DNA of 64,000 nt from Periplaneta americana (Eukaryota; Arthropoda; Insecta; Blattodea; Blattidae). Location of the stretch: contig NC_091119.1 of NCBI RefSeq assembly GCF_040183065.1, positions 206,830,298-206,894,297 on the forward strand. Direction: 5' to 3'. Each line of letters begins with the position of its first letter. Within the stretch, counting starts at the first letter, position 1. Below are positions 11,101 to 21,402 of the stretch, one piece after another. The translations under genes and the position numbers were made by a program. The notes under the pieces are model-generated. The model searched no databases. It saw nothing but the letters and a program-made list of their open reading frames with translations, and was not told the DNA's origin.

Positions 11101-14100
11101 AAAATATCTTCACCACACGTGTGTGTTTTAAGAGAAACTACGTATAGAAGCTCTTCAATAATGCTAAATTCACTAGTAACCCCCCTCAAAAACACAGCCA
11201 ATTGAGCTTCATTATTTCTGTCCGTGCTTTCATCCAACGCTAGAGAAAAACATGTTAATGATTTTATTTTGTCCTGTAACTGTCTCTCTATATCACATCC
11301 CAATTCTTCCACACGTCTTGTCACGGTATTTCGAGACAGACTTTGTAACTGAAAAGCGGGTATTAAATTAGGACAAACTTCTTCGGCTGCTATAATTAAA
11401 CAATCTTTTATGAACTCCCCTTCGTTAAAAGACTTCATATTCTTTGCAATGTGTTCAGCAATTCTATAAGAAACTCTAACAACATTGCCAGTACTAAAGC
11501 CGTCAGGAGTTGGTGCTTTCATATTGTTTAGTTTCTGTAATCTTGCTTCACCTGCAAGTGAAATTTATTAATTAGATAGTCAACTTAAAACTCAGCAAAT
11601 ATATTCAAACTGTAATAGCAAGTGATGTCAATGATTGCTTACCTGATAGAATATGTTTGCCATAAACAGTATGATGGTATTTTTCGATGTGCCGTTTAAT
11701 ATTATATCGTGAAACCCACGATAAATGAGTTTTGCAAATAAGACACTTGACCGTCGTTTCCTCTGCAACACAAAAATATTCTTCCTCCCAATCTTTCTGG
11801 AAAATGGTATGTTTGGTTGCCTTGGAACCTGCCATTACAGTCAGCCGCCCCTGAGTGAATAAAAGTAGGGGAAGTGGTTCATCCACGGTCATGCCTCCAA
11901 ACGAAGGAGGTGGGGTAAAGCCACGCTGTGACGTCATTAACTCTTATGAGAAAGGGTTGGGCATCGCTGTAATCTATCGTATCTTGTTTTTTTTTACTAT
12001 ATCATGCAGGCTTTGCTTTTAGTTGCCATGGTAATATTTTACACTGCATAAGTACAATCAGGGCATAGTTAAAAATGCAAGGAAAAAGTTTTTGATGCTT
12101 TTTATTTCAATTTTAAACAATTTTTGTGTCATTATTTTCAGGAAGTCGATCCCAAATAGGAAATCCTATGGAAGTAAGTAAATATCAGCTTTAATATTTT
12201 CTTCATAGAACTATGCTAAGACACTCCGGTTGTAATTTCAAAAATGAATTCATATGAAAAACTCTTTAAAATAGCATTTATTTCAAAGATGGTTCTATTT
12301 AATATCATGGTTTTTTATAACCGGAACTATTATATTAGACTACAATTTTTGATTAAGCATTATTCACAAGTGACTCAAGTCCTCTTCTCAATGTAGTATT
12401 CAATAAGTATTCACATTTAATTAAACGTCCAATTTATAGGGATGCCCCGCGCAATATATAGGGTGAGCCGTAAGTAATGTCAATAATTTCAGGAGGTTAA
12501 ACTTTGAGATATTCCAAACGAGAAGGTTTAAGAAAATTTTGCTCGTTTTTGCTTCCTTTTCGAGGCAAAAATTGTTTCATATGAAGAATTCCATAGCGTG
12601 TTTTGGGAAAGTAATAAAACTGTTTTAATTCCCAATATGCTCAGTCAATTTAAGAGAGCAGTGTATTATTGTAATAAATGATTGAAAGAATTTCAGTTTC
12701 GTCCTTTAAATGTGCACTAATTTTATCCGGAGAAATGTAAGTTTTCGTTCTGCAAAGGAATTTTAAAATGTTACATTTGTTCGTATCAAATTTCTTCACA
12801 TTAGAAGACAAAACTAAAATTCCTTCAATCATTTATCACCATAATACACTGCTCTCTTAAATTGACTGAGCATATTGGGAATTTAATCAATGGCTTCCAA
12901 AACACGCTATGAAATGTTTCATATAAAACTATTACAAATTTTAATTACTGGGTATTCTAATTTATTATGTTTGTGTGTTAACTATTGTGTTTAGCATTAT
13001 GACCGACTTAAGTAACATCGCTGTTTCTTTTTCAGTGTATCATGTTATGCAATTTCCAACGAACCAGAATGGTGAGTAATAACAACACAAGCATGGAAAA
13101 TAAATCCAGCATTAATCAAACCACATTAAGTTGAAATTTAGCGGCAGATGAAGCAGTGTCTCTGATTCTCCTGTAATTTCGAGTCCATGATACAGGTAAT
13201 GCCTCATAGAGGAAGGATTTATTGGGAAATACCCCGGAACCGCACGCACTCAGGGTAACACGGGGTACAAGTGAAGTAATCAGTGTTATGTTGTTGGCAC
13301 ATATTTTCTCAGTAAAATTTTATAAGTTCCGCAACAATTCAGTTATGTTATCATGTTGCGGATATTACTTGTTAGTACTAACAATATTTTAAATTGATAT
13401 TGTAAGAACTGCATATCTTCTAATGTGAGCTCTTTGCTTGATTCTTATTGGGTATACAGTAATGTGTTGCAAATGTAGTAAACAAAAGAGTAACAAGATA
13501 TGATATCCTATGACGTAGGGCAGAAGGGTGAGTTACAACGAATGGAAATCACACCATCTCCTATGATGTTGATAGAGTCCACACCTGTGGAGTAACGGTC
13601 AGCGCGTCTGACCGCGAAACCAGGTGGCCCGCGTTCGAATCCCGGTCGGGGCAAGTTATCTGGTTGTTTTTTCCGGGGTTTTCCCTCTACCCAATACGAG
13701 CAAATGCTGGGTAACTTTCGGTGCTGGACCCCGGACTCACTTCACAGGGATTATCACCTTCATTTCATTCAGAGGCTAAATAACCTAGATGTTGATACAG
13801 CGTCGTAAAATAACCCAATAAAATAAAATAAGAAAATGATGTTGATAGACAAGTACTGATATGTTGAAAGATATTAATATCAGGACTCATATTAAACGGT
13901 TTTGTCTTGTTTTGACGAATAATACTACCTCTCAAAATATTGAAAAAATGTATTTGCTCCACAGACTGGAGTAGATAATCCTTTGACAATGAGGCACTCC
14001 ATGCCACCCATTCTCCATCTTCCGACCGACCGACGGACCGACGGACCGACGGTACACGTATTTTGATAAAATGGCAACGGAAACTTAAGATATTACATGC

Positions 14101-16316
14101 ACTACGATCAACTTATCTACAATAATCTCACTAGAGATTTTGATTTACCTACAGAAAAAGAAAACTCGAGTGAAATTTAATTGACTACTACACGATTAGA
14201 ATAAAGTATACAAAGATTAGAAGAAATAAAGTACTCTAATACAATAAAATATTAATTGACTTACGAAAATATTAAACTGTGTGGAAAATGTGATATTGTA
14301 CCATCTCTTCATTATGCAATGCACATTCTACAGGGATAATCTCTTGTATACAAATATGATCAACATCTGGCGAACAGTTCAGAAGAAATATAATAATATA
14401 TAAAGACAGAAAATGTCTGTCCGCGAAAGAGCAGGATCGCAATGTTCGTGTAATGGGAAAGCCAAACCTACAGCAATCAAACAATGCCGTGTCGTTATGA
14501 TTTCAAAAATGCAACAATTAAACAATACCGTCCCTTCATGCTTTCTAAACAGCAACAATTAAACAATCCCGTACCGTCATGCTTTCAAAACAGCAACAAT
14601 TTAACAATGCCGTACCATTATGCATTCTAAACTGCAACAATCGAATAATACCGTGCAGATATGCTTTCAAACCAGCAACAATTAAACAATGCCGTACCGA
14701 CATGCATTCTAAACTGCAACAATCAAATAATACCGTGCCGATATGCTTTCAAAACATCAACAATTTAACAATGCCGTACCATTATGCCTTCAAAACTGCA
14801 ACAATTAAACAATTCCGTGTCCTTATCTTTCAAAACTGCAACAATTAAACAATTCCGTGTCCTTATGTTTCAAAACTGCAACAATTAAACAATTCCGTGT
14901 CCTTATCTTTCAAAACTGCAACAATTAAACAATTCCGTGTCCTTATCTTTCAAAACTGCAACAATTAAACAATTCCGTGTCCTTATCTTTCAAAACTGCA
15001 ACAATTAAACAATTCCGTGTCCTTATATTTCAAAACTGCAACAATTAAACAATTCCGTGTCCTTATCTTTCAAAACTGCAACAATTAAACAATTCCGTGT
15101 CCTTATGTTTCAAAACTGCAACAATTAAACAATTCCGTGTCCTTATCTTTCAAAACTGCAACAATTAAACAATTCCGTGTCCTTATGTTTCAAAACTGCA
15201 ACAATTAAACAATTCCGTGTCCTTATCTTTCAAAACTGCAACAATTAAACAATTCCGTGTCCTTATGTTTCAAAACTGCAACAATTAAACAATTCCGTGT
15301 CCTTATCTTTCAAAACTGCAACAATTAAACAATTCCGTGTCCTTATCTTTCAAAACTGCAACAATTAAACAATTCCGTGTCCTTATGTTTCAAAACTGCA
15401 ACAATTAAACAATTCCGTGTCCTTATCTTTCAAAACAGCAACAATTAAACAAAGCAGTGCAAAGTTCTACAGTAACTGGAGTGACGATAATCACGTAATG
15501 CAACAAAGTGAGCCTGAGGAATGACACGCCTAGCCAGTGATAGAAATTTAGCAAAGAGTCTGCGGTGTTTACATGTGTGGCACCCGTCTGCCTGTAAGTT
15601 CTTTCCTTTATTTGCAGGCTAATGCCGCTGGCTTTGTCGATCCAGAAAAGGTGAAAGTCTTTCTCAGAAAGAATTATGGGAACAAAGAGCAGAGGGAACT
15701 ACTGCTAAAGCGCGCCGTCCAATGCGCGAGATTCGCAAACCCAACTAGTGAAGGTGAGTTTAGCCAGGACGGGAACTGTTGATGTGCTCATGTCGAAACC
15801 TCCTCTGAAACTGCGCACATTGTCACATTTTTACAGCAACAAGTAGAATATAGAATACTAGCTGCCCGTACTGATTGTAAGTTAGCGAATGTATGGAGTT
15901 TGAGTGAAAGATGATTGAATAATTGATGATCCCTTAGTATTCGCAGTCCATGCCACATCAACTACTCTTTGCAAGGACGCGCCGTAGCTTCCTAAGTTTC
16001 AAACATCTCTAGTTACAAGCTTTTTTCATAAAGGATTCCCAACAAGAACGTCGGATTTAATAATGTGAATAAATGCAACAAAATAGAACGCATAATAGTG
16101 CCGCCAATCCATTGATAACAATAATTGTTGGGACACTGCATCATTATCTTGTTGAGTTGGCGGCACTGTTATCTGTTATGTTACTCGTTTTTGTTGCAAA
16201 ATGAATTTAAGGGAGGTGGGATATGATGATAGAAAATGGATTAATCTTACTAAGGATAGGGACCAATGGCGGGCTTATGTGAGGGCGGCAATGAACCTCC
16301 GGGTTCCTTAAAAGCC

Positions 16317-16357
<41 letters not shown>

Positions 16358-19300
16358 TGTCCGTAATTAGTTGAATTCGTTTACATTTTCAAATGAATGG
16401 GAATATTGAGAAACCCCCTATGTCCACTTTTTTTTACGAAACTGAGTTAGCTGCCATTTAGTATTCTACACACAAAGACTCGACATACATGTTCCATCAA
16501 ACCCTATGCCAGAATTCAGTTCAACTTACTTCCATTATGAAAAGAAACCACATATGTGCAAGACTTGTGGGGTTTTTTAACATGCAAATAATGTTGGCGT
16601 AATAAAAATGAAACTGAAAAGGAAAGAAAGGGTTTATATTCTGAAATAGTATTTAGAGCTCATTATCCAATCTAGTTCAAAAATAATTTTCAAGTTACAG
16701 TTCCAGAAAGAACTGAAATATTGGATTTTAAAGAATGGTGGCCAAGAATACATTGTCTCTGGGAACTCATGTGACAGGGACCCCACGTTCTCAGAAACAA
16801 CTATTTTCAATATGTGAATTCCATCAGTTTCATTAGGCCTACTCCAGTGAAAATCTCGGAGTTGTAAAAGCATAAGTACACAGGGATAGAATAATGGAAC
16901 ACACTTTTGTGCGAGATCGTGAGTATTTGCTTGCTTTCCGCACAAAACCAATACGCGGTAAGTGTGAAATACCACATTCAGTATTCCCAACGTAACACAC
17001 ATAACAATTTCCCTCTTCTTACCGTTTAAGCGTCATATTCATTTTACTGCTTTAGGCTTTTAACATATTATTTTTAAAGACGTTCAATATAGTAATAATT
17101 ATAAATTGGAAACTTACCACTGCAATTTCACCTAAATTGCACTGTTAATTATTTTTTTTTCAAATATTTGCAAAAATTAAGTAAACTCTACAACACCACA
17201 AAAGTTACTGCATGTGTAATGCAAGTAACATTAAGGAAGCCGTGAAAAAATCAACAAGTTTCCAGACTCATCATAGACTGGGGGAAAAAAAAGACAGACG
17301 TATATCACGGCCTGCTGCAGTATAGTAAACACAGAAAACATTTTATAGGAACAATGTTGAAGATAGATATATTTGTTTTCCAAAGTTGCCGTCATTGAAC
17401 AGAAACCAAGATGGAGATTTCATTGCAACTAATTAGAAATTCCTCTTTCAGGTATGTAATAAACGATCTACGCACAAAATAATGTACGATACACGAGCGG
17501 TATGTTTGTTTTCATGTTCTCGAAAATTAAAAAAGCTCAACTACGTTTCGCTTTTTCAATCTTTTCCTCGAACATGAAAACGTCAACATACCGCTCTTGT
17601 AACGCATATTACAATTGTGTTATCAGAACGTTCTTTGATTCCTCAGAGCCATAATATAGTCTATAACGGAAGTTTGCCAATCAACAAGAAAAAGATTCAT
17701 GATCTGAAAAAGTTCTATAGATTGCACAAAACGAAGAGGTACAGGAATTCTATTCTGAAGTTTACAGTTCGATTACGCTTGGAAATGATTGAATATTATG
17801 TGATATTGATGTTCTGTGAAGCATTTGCAATATGTACCCATTTGTTCTGAATAAAAATGTAATTTTATTGTTCTGTTCTGAAGTTTACTGTATAACTACA
17901 CATGAAAATGATATATTGATGATCAGTGAATGTTTTGCAATAAGTGACCATTTGTTCTGCACAAAGATGTGATATTTTAATGTAGCCTATTCTGCTTAAT
18001 ACATACTATGTTCAAAATAGGAGAAATAAAACATGTCCGATGGCTTTTAGGCTTTTACATATTTTTCCTCAGAAAATAGATGTCGCATAGGAATGATATC
18101 TACTAAAAATCTCAGAGTTCTTATATTTAACCACAAATTATATTTCTTATGGGTTCAATGTATTAAGTAAGAGCAGCTGTGTGGTTTTTTGTCGTTACTG
18201 AAAATTTTACTTTTATGGATATGTGAGGTTTCTCAATATTCCCATTCAAATGCCCCTGTATTAATTACTGTCATGATATTAACCACTTAGTTTACGAGAA
18301 AGCAAATGATATTTTGTTTTGTCAGCATTTCCTCTAAGACCAGTTCCTTGTAAAGCCTTTAATAGCTATAGAGTGAGAATTATTTCATGTTCGTTTTCAT
18401 CAAATAAAATCATTTGAATAAATGTTAATATATTAATTTTCATCTCCAGCTCTGTACCAAACTGGGAAGACATTATTACTTGATTTATAAAGCCCTGTAC
18501 TTTTTTTCATTACCAAAATAGTTCTTAAGTGTGTAACAAAATATCAGATGCATATCTCTCATTTAGATATATTTTGGCACTATTACAGAATTTCAAGTAG
18601 AGAATCCCGAAGACTGCAACAACGCCAGCTTGCTGTACATCGGGTGTCTGATATCCTACGTCAACATGGTGAGTACAGCATGAAATGTAAAACCGGGTTT
18701 TCGAACCTCGGCCTGGATATGAATCGCTCTCTAACCATAGCTGAAAAAATGTGAAATGGTAGCTTGCCAACACATGACACATGCTTATCCTTCAGCACAA
18801 CAGTTATACAGGGTGTTTTATCTTGACCACATAAATAACTTTGTACGCAAGCACCAAATGAAAAATTGTTTCACACAAAAGATTTACTAACATTGTTTCT
18901 TTAAATGGCACTGTGTATTTGTTATTCAATATTTACATTAAGATCGTCGAGATCTTTTCAAAATGTGGACCATTTTAATAAACAGAACGTTGCTTGACGC
19001 CTTGACTGCATGGTTCTGTGCATAGTACGTGCAGAGGAAATTATATGACTTTGAGTTGATGTAGTACACATTGCATAAACCCAGGGTCGCCACGTAGCTT
19101 TGCTTTAATTATGCTGAACACTGATGACTGAGAGAGTGGTCTAGCCTATATTTGGCTTCATTTCTTTGCTGTAAACCAAAGCTACGTAGAGTAGGTTAAG
19201 CAACACTGGGTATCTGCAATGTACTACTATTGTTTACACCATCTTAAAGTCAAACTACTTCTTTGTACTATACATAGGAAGCATAGATTAGTTTGAGTTG

Positions 19301-20026
19301 AAGGAGAACCATTGTATAATGGGATTTTCCTAATCTTCTTCTTCTTCTTCTCCCCTTCAAGTATTAGGCCAAATTGCCTGTTACGATCTCACAGTTGAAT
19401 TTTCAATCCAGCGCTTCTTTGGACGACCGAGAGATCTCTTCCCGTTTGGACGATAGTGGAGCATGACTTTTGGGATTTTATCTCTATGCATGCGATGCAG
19501 ATGATTTATCCAGTTGTTCTGATAATGTTTTACATGATTAATTACAGGTTCTAGTTGTAATTCTTCCATTACATCTTCATTGCGTTTGTGATCCCATTTC
19601 GATATATCCCGCTGTATATCTCATAAATTTCATTTCATTGGCCGTTATTCTGCTTTCGTCTTTCTTCCTCAATGTCCATGCCTCACTGCCGTAACAAAGT
19701 ACAGGTCTCGCCAAGGTCTTGTAAAGGCGAATTCGAGTATGCCTTTGTACTAGGGAAGGTTTCATAATGTTGTTAATTATTCCCATTGTTTTGGTGTATT
19801 TAGAAATTTTCTATGAAACGTCTACTTCATCGAAAAAAGATAATGTGTATCCGAGATATGTGAAATAATTTATCCTTTCTAATATTTTTGAATCTAAACA
19901 AATTTGGTAGGCACAGGGTATTTTCCGCAGAAGGCCATAATTTTAGTTTTTTCTTTATTGATTGTCATATCATATCTAATTCCAATTTTGTTAAAATTAA
20001 AAATTCAACGTTAGGTTCCTAATAAA

Positions 20027-20086
<60 letters not shown>

Positions 20087-20661
20087 GTAATTTTCTGCTG
20101 TTTAATATCAAAAATTTTATTTTTAGATATGTCCAGAGGAGGAAATGCAAAAAGGTAAAATATTTTTAAAACTTAGCTACACACACACGAGCACATAGAA
20201 ATTCTTGTAAATGTGACTTGAACGAAAGAATTGCAACCTTCGGAGCACACTTAATAATTCCGCCTTAGACTTATTTTTCACTTGAGAATAATATCTAGGA
20301 TAAGTTATGTTTGAGTTAAGGACAACTATTAAGCTATATGCATAGACTGTTTGTCTACTTCGAAAAAATTTCTGTTTGCTAAAATGTACCCAGCGTACAT
20401 TATTAGGTTTGGAATTTATTTCTCTGGTATTGTTTTAATATTACAGTATATTATTTAATTAATTTTCATTAAGAATTGCTTTTCAGAATAATTTCAACAG
20501 ATACAATCATAATTCCGGCAAGACTCCAAATACGATACTGTAGCGCTTTCTATATAACAAGTGGAATATACAGTTATTGTATTTTGTTGTTTTATTTTAC
20601 AGATGAAGTCTGCACTAAAGTGAGAAAACATATGATGGAAAAGTGCAAGCACACCCTGTGA
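5019..20661 (+). CDS. Plus-C odorant-binding protein, gene 1 (8 exons)
   Basis: Exons: 5019-5141, 8323-8410, 12142-12173, 13036-13071, 15618-15753, 18589-18668, 20127-20154, 20603-20661. Together they give 582 nt and 193 aa, with AG/GT borders throughout and matching phases (0,1,0,0,1,0,1). Residues 1-21 look like a signal peptide. The mature part has 12 cysteines (35, 43, 44, 65, 82, 86, 129, 148, 158, 167, 178, 189). These include the OBP spacings C82-X3-C86 and C158-X8-C167, and Pro168 follows the classical sixth cysteine, the Plus-C hallmark. N-glycosylation sequons occur at N60, N68 and N150. OBPs bind small hydrophobic molecules outside the cell, often in chemosensory lymph; the ligand here is unknown. 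The gene shares exon layout and cysteine spacing with gene 2 downstream, so the two are tandem duplicates. A TATA box precedes it and an AATAAA follows at 20751. The acceptor of exon 6 is the least certain border. Confidence 0.87.
5285..5480 (+). repeat. (ATTT)n-rich simple repeat in intron 1
   Basis: A degenerate ATTT/ATTC tetranucleotide tract with embedded TTACTTA words, inside intron 1 of gene 1. The rest of intron 1 up to 6600 is plain AT-rich sequence. Confidence 0.85.
6600..8295 (+). mobile_element. Jockey/CR1-like LINE fragment split by a 0.7-kb repeat
   Basis: From about 6620 a broken reverse-transcriptase frame runs through ICDWFSVNKLVLNCNKTNII, then an intact part at 6884-7258 with YFHSVMSFGIIFWGNSTDSN and LLQKRVIRIIVGAKSR. 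After the inserted repeat (7261-7964) the frame resumes with FNSLPIDIRNETQNIKLF and ends near 8100. The 3' UTR ends in an AATAC tail at about 8273-8295. The whole insertion lies in intron 1 of gene 1 and its tail ends just before exon 2. Confidence 0.8.
7261..7964 (+). mobile_element. 0.7-kb dispersed repeat, copy A
   Basis: It starts GTAATATGCGTTAC and ends ACGATCTCGCACAAAA. Four copies are in this window: A, B 8958-9664 (-), C 16905-17612 (-) and D 34337-35040 (+). The first ~130 bp form an inverted pair (GCGGTATGTT against AACATACCGC). The rest is bounded by an internal inverted pair (TTTTGTGCGAAGATCGT against ACGATCTCGCACAAAA). No coding capacity is seen, so it is probably a non-autonomous DNA transposon. 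This copy interrupts a LINE, so it is the younger insertion. Confidence 0.8.
8323..8410 (+). CDS. OBP gene 1, exon 2
   Basis: It encodes TCCDEVKPFTDFFALLRQNH and then TKQCEGNES, plus one nucleotide of the next codon. The acceptor is TTCTATTCACAG and the donor TCTG|GTAAGA. The double cysteine after a CP motif in exon 1 fits the N-terminal part of Plus-C OBPs. The exon lies between inverted repeat copies A and B. Confidence 0.85.
8958..9664 (-). mobile_element. 0.7-kb dispersed repeat, copy B
   Basis: The reverse complement of copy A at high similarity by eye, starting TTTTGTGCGAGATCGTGCG and ending GTAACTTATATTAC. It lies in intron 2 of gene 1 and ends 22 bp before the hAT element. Confidence 0.85.
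9687..11969 (-). mobile_element. hAT transposon with TIRs, GTF2IRD2/ZBED-like transposase
   Basis: The terminal inverted repeat is CAGCGATGCCCAACC at 9687, with its complement ending at 11969. Near-identical 8-mers flank it (ATTCTATC at 9676-9683, AATCTATC at 11971-11978); an 8-bp target duplication is typical of hAT. The element sits antisense in intron 2 of OBP gene 1 and carries a three-exon transposase. Confidence 0.85.
9879..11835 (-). pseudogene. hAT transposase (GTF2IRD2/ZBED5-like), one frameshift
   Basis: The exons on the minus strand are 11835-11643, 11551-10678 and 10577-9879, with GT-AG introns of about 90-100 bp. Exon 1 starts at MAGSKATKHTIF and carries a BED-like zinc finger (CLIC, then HIEKYHH). 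Exon 2 has the transposase core (CFSLALDESTDRNNEAQLAV, SVATNGAPSMKG, IIHREALC, CHVRWLSRG). Exon 3 has the HLDILNMSLQGK region and the C-terminal dimerisation part (STYICEQMFSRM). Total length is close to 590 aa, usual for the family. A one-base shift near 10727-10735, after WLSRGA, breaks the frame before LLRRFFQLRCEMNN resumes, so this copy is probably inactive. An alternative start upstream at 11937 would add 34 residues and overlap the TIR region. The gene belongs to the transposon, not to the OBP locus. Confidence 0.85.
11979..12141 (+). other. Intron 2 remainder of OBP gene 1
   Basis: AT-rich unique sequence between the hAT target duplication and the TTATTTTCAG acceptor of exon 3. Nothing else is seen. 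Confidence 0.6.
12142..12173 (+). CDS. OBP gene 1, exon 3 (32-nt microexon)
   Basis: It completes Gly71 and encodes SRSQIGNPME. The acceptor is TTTTCAG and the donor GAA|GTAAGT. The homologous exon in gene 2 is 35 nt. Confidence 0.8.
12541..12935. repeat. Inverted-repeat (hairpin) element in intron 3
   Basis: The arm at about 12590-12680 (GCGTGTTTTGGGAAAG, then CCCAATATGCTCAGTCAATT, then AGAGCAGTGTATTAT) is repeated inverted at about 12830-12920, forming a long imperfect hairpin around a ~150-bp loop. Single diverged arms of the same family occur at 39390-39500 and 62940-63060. It looks like a MITE, with no coding part. Confidence 0.7.
13036..13071 (+). CDS. OBP gene 1, exon 4 (36 nt)
   Basis: It encodes CIMLCNFQRTRM with the OBP C2-X3-C3 spacing, phase 0 on both sides. 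The acceptor is TTTTTCAG and the donor ATG|GTGAGT. The exon in gene 2 has the same length and cysteine positions. Confidence 0.87.
13577..13835 (+). mobile_element. tRNA-derived SINE with 14-bp target duplication
   Basis: The tRNA-like head has a B box (GCGTTCGAATCCC at 13631-13643) and an A-box-like TGGAGTAACGG. The body contains TTTTTTCCGGGGTTTTCC, and the end is AAATAACCCAATAAAATAAA. ATGATGTTGATAGA is duplicated at 13563-13576 and 13836-13849. It lies in intron 4 of gene 1. Confidence 0.88.
14465..15451 (+). repeat. 40-bp minisatellite, about 24-25 copies, in intron 4
   Basis: The unit is roughly AACTGCAACAATTAAACAAT plus TCCGTGTCCTTATCTTTCAA. Copies before about 14800 are diverged; those at 14800-15440 are almost identical. 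They differ mainly at one position (TTATC, TTATG or TTATA), with C and G often alternating from copy to copy. It ends about 170 bp before exon 5. Confidence 0.95.
15618..15753 (+). CDS. OBP gene 1, exon 5
   Basis: It encodes ANAAGFVDPEKVKVFLRKNY and continues to AVQCARFANPTSE. The acceptor is TTTGCAG and the donor GAAG|GTGAGT. At 136 nt it is exactly as long as exon 5 of gene 2, and the GF-DP motif and the cysteine (C129) align. Confidence 0.9.
16199..16356 (+). mobile_element. RTE-like LINE 3' end with AAGT tail
   Basis: The last ~120 bp of the family (RDQWRAYVRAAMNLRVP frame) ends TTAAAAGCCAGTAAGTAAGT, with about nine AAGT units. It is in intron 5 of gene 1. Confidence 0.85.
16905..17612 (-). 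mobile_element. 0.7-kb dispersed repeat, copy C
   Basis: Same orientation and ends as copy B, highly similar along its length. In intron 5 of gene 1. The sequence after it (17613-18500) holds nothing recognisable. Confidence 0.85.
18589..18668 (+). CDS. OBP gene 1, exon 6
   Basis: It completes Glu139 and encodes FQVENPEDCNNASLLYIGCL and then ISYVNM. The acceptor used is ACTATTACAG; a second AG nine bases later (TTTCAAG) would give a product three residues shorter. The chosen one gives 80 nt, identical to gene 2. The donor is ATG|GTGAGT. Confidence 0.87.
18807..19060 (-). mobile_element. Mariner-like end fragment in intron 6
   Basis: It starts ACAGGGTGTTTTA, a common mariner-type terminus. 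On the minus strand it keeps a transposase C-terminal-like stretch (RTMQSRRQATFCLLK). No partner end was found. Confidence 0.45.
19331..19990 (-). mobile_element. LINE reverse-transcriptase C-terminal fragment
   Basis: Minus-strand frames, with shifts between them, give INKEKTKIMAFCGKYPVPTK, then RIRLYKTLARPVLCYGSEAW, then KIPKVMLHYRPNGKRSLGRP. This is the conserved C-terminal region of many insect LINE polyproteins. A CTT-rich run lies at its 3' end (19331-19355). It is in intron 6 of gene 1. Confidence 0.8.
20027..20086 (+). repeat. (ATT)n microsatellite 40 bp before exon 7
   Basis: A pure ATT run ending shortly before the acceptor of OBP gene 1 exon 7. Confidence 0.9.
20127..20154 (+). 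CDS. OBP gene 1, exon 7 (28-nt microexon)
   Basis: It encodes ICPEEEMQK plus one nucleotide. C167-P168 is the cysteine-proline signature of Plus-C OBPs. The acceptor is TATTTTTAG and the donor AAAG|GTAAAA. Confidence 0.85.
20603..20661 (+). CDS. OBP gene 1, exon 8 (C-terminus, stop)
   Basis: It completes Asp175 and encodes EVCTKVRKHMMEKCKHTL, then TGA. Both cysteines keep the X10 spacing seen in gene 2. The acceptor is TTTTATTTTACAG. Confidence 0.87.
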
Positions 20662-20750
20662 AACGTGGAACAGAAGTAATATTCGTAAGAATGTATCTAT
20701 ACAACACAATTTGAGTCTTATCCCGTACGTTGTATTCATCAAACATCTGA

Positions 20751-20756
20751 AATAAA
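20751..20756 (+). terminator. Polyadenylation signal of OBP gene 1
   Basis: AATAAA 90 bp after the stop codon, the first one downstream on this strand. Confidence 0.65.
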
Positions 20757-21400
20757 GCTACTGAACTACTTCCCTTCTAATAATGTGAAATATATATAAG
20801 ATTAATTTTTGTGATTGAACGTAGATACGTTCATTTCCTTCATAGTTTTCTGCCTAAGAGCAGATCTTTCATTGCAAACCCAGCATTTTCCAATCTTTCC
20901 TATCGCCTGTCTTCCTCTCAGCCTCTTAAAATTACAAATATAAGAGATGTACTTTGTAGCAGAGAGTAGATATTAATGTATCTTCTATTACAGAGAGGTG
21001 AAAACGTCACTTTCCAATACACAATAATTAATAAGAGACATAGATAGTAACGAATAGAGCATTTTAATAACTGATTTACTTCCAACTCAGGAGTAATGCC
21101 TGCGCCATTTATACCTCGTTGCTTTCCCCTTAATGTCACCGGATGTAAAATCCACAAGGTTTGTATCTCAACCATGCGTTGAAATCTCCTATGAGCAGTA
21201 GGGTTGCAAGTATGAGAAAATAAGGACAAATTATTGTCCTGTTATAGTTATTTATACATCCAGTGGCTAGAAACTCTATTCATATAACGAATGGGTCATT
21301 TATCGGGGCTCATTCCGTAAGTGCCACAAGTGATGTAATGTTACAGTAACGTCTAGTTGTATGCAATACATGATGTTTTACAACACATTCATAAAAGGAC
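20757..21400. other. Intergenic DNA after OBP gene 1
   Basis: No gene or mobile element recognised. Moderately AT-rich, non-repetitive by eye. Confidence 0.5.
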
Positions 21401-21402
21401 TA

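Noticed and set aside
14465-15451. CRISPR-like regular repeats
   Set aside because: Units are directly adjacent with no unique spacers, and the surrounding genes are eukaryotic with introns. It is a minisatellite.
17617-17850. 77-aa plus-strand open frame with YNGSLPINKKKIHDLKKFY
   Set aside because: Faintly like a transposase segment, but the similarity ends after about 20 residues. Too weak to annotate.
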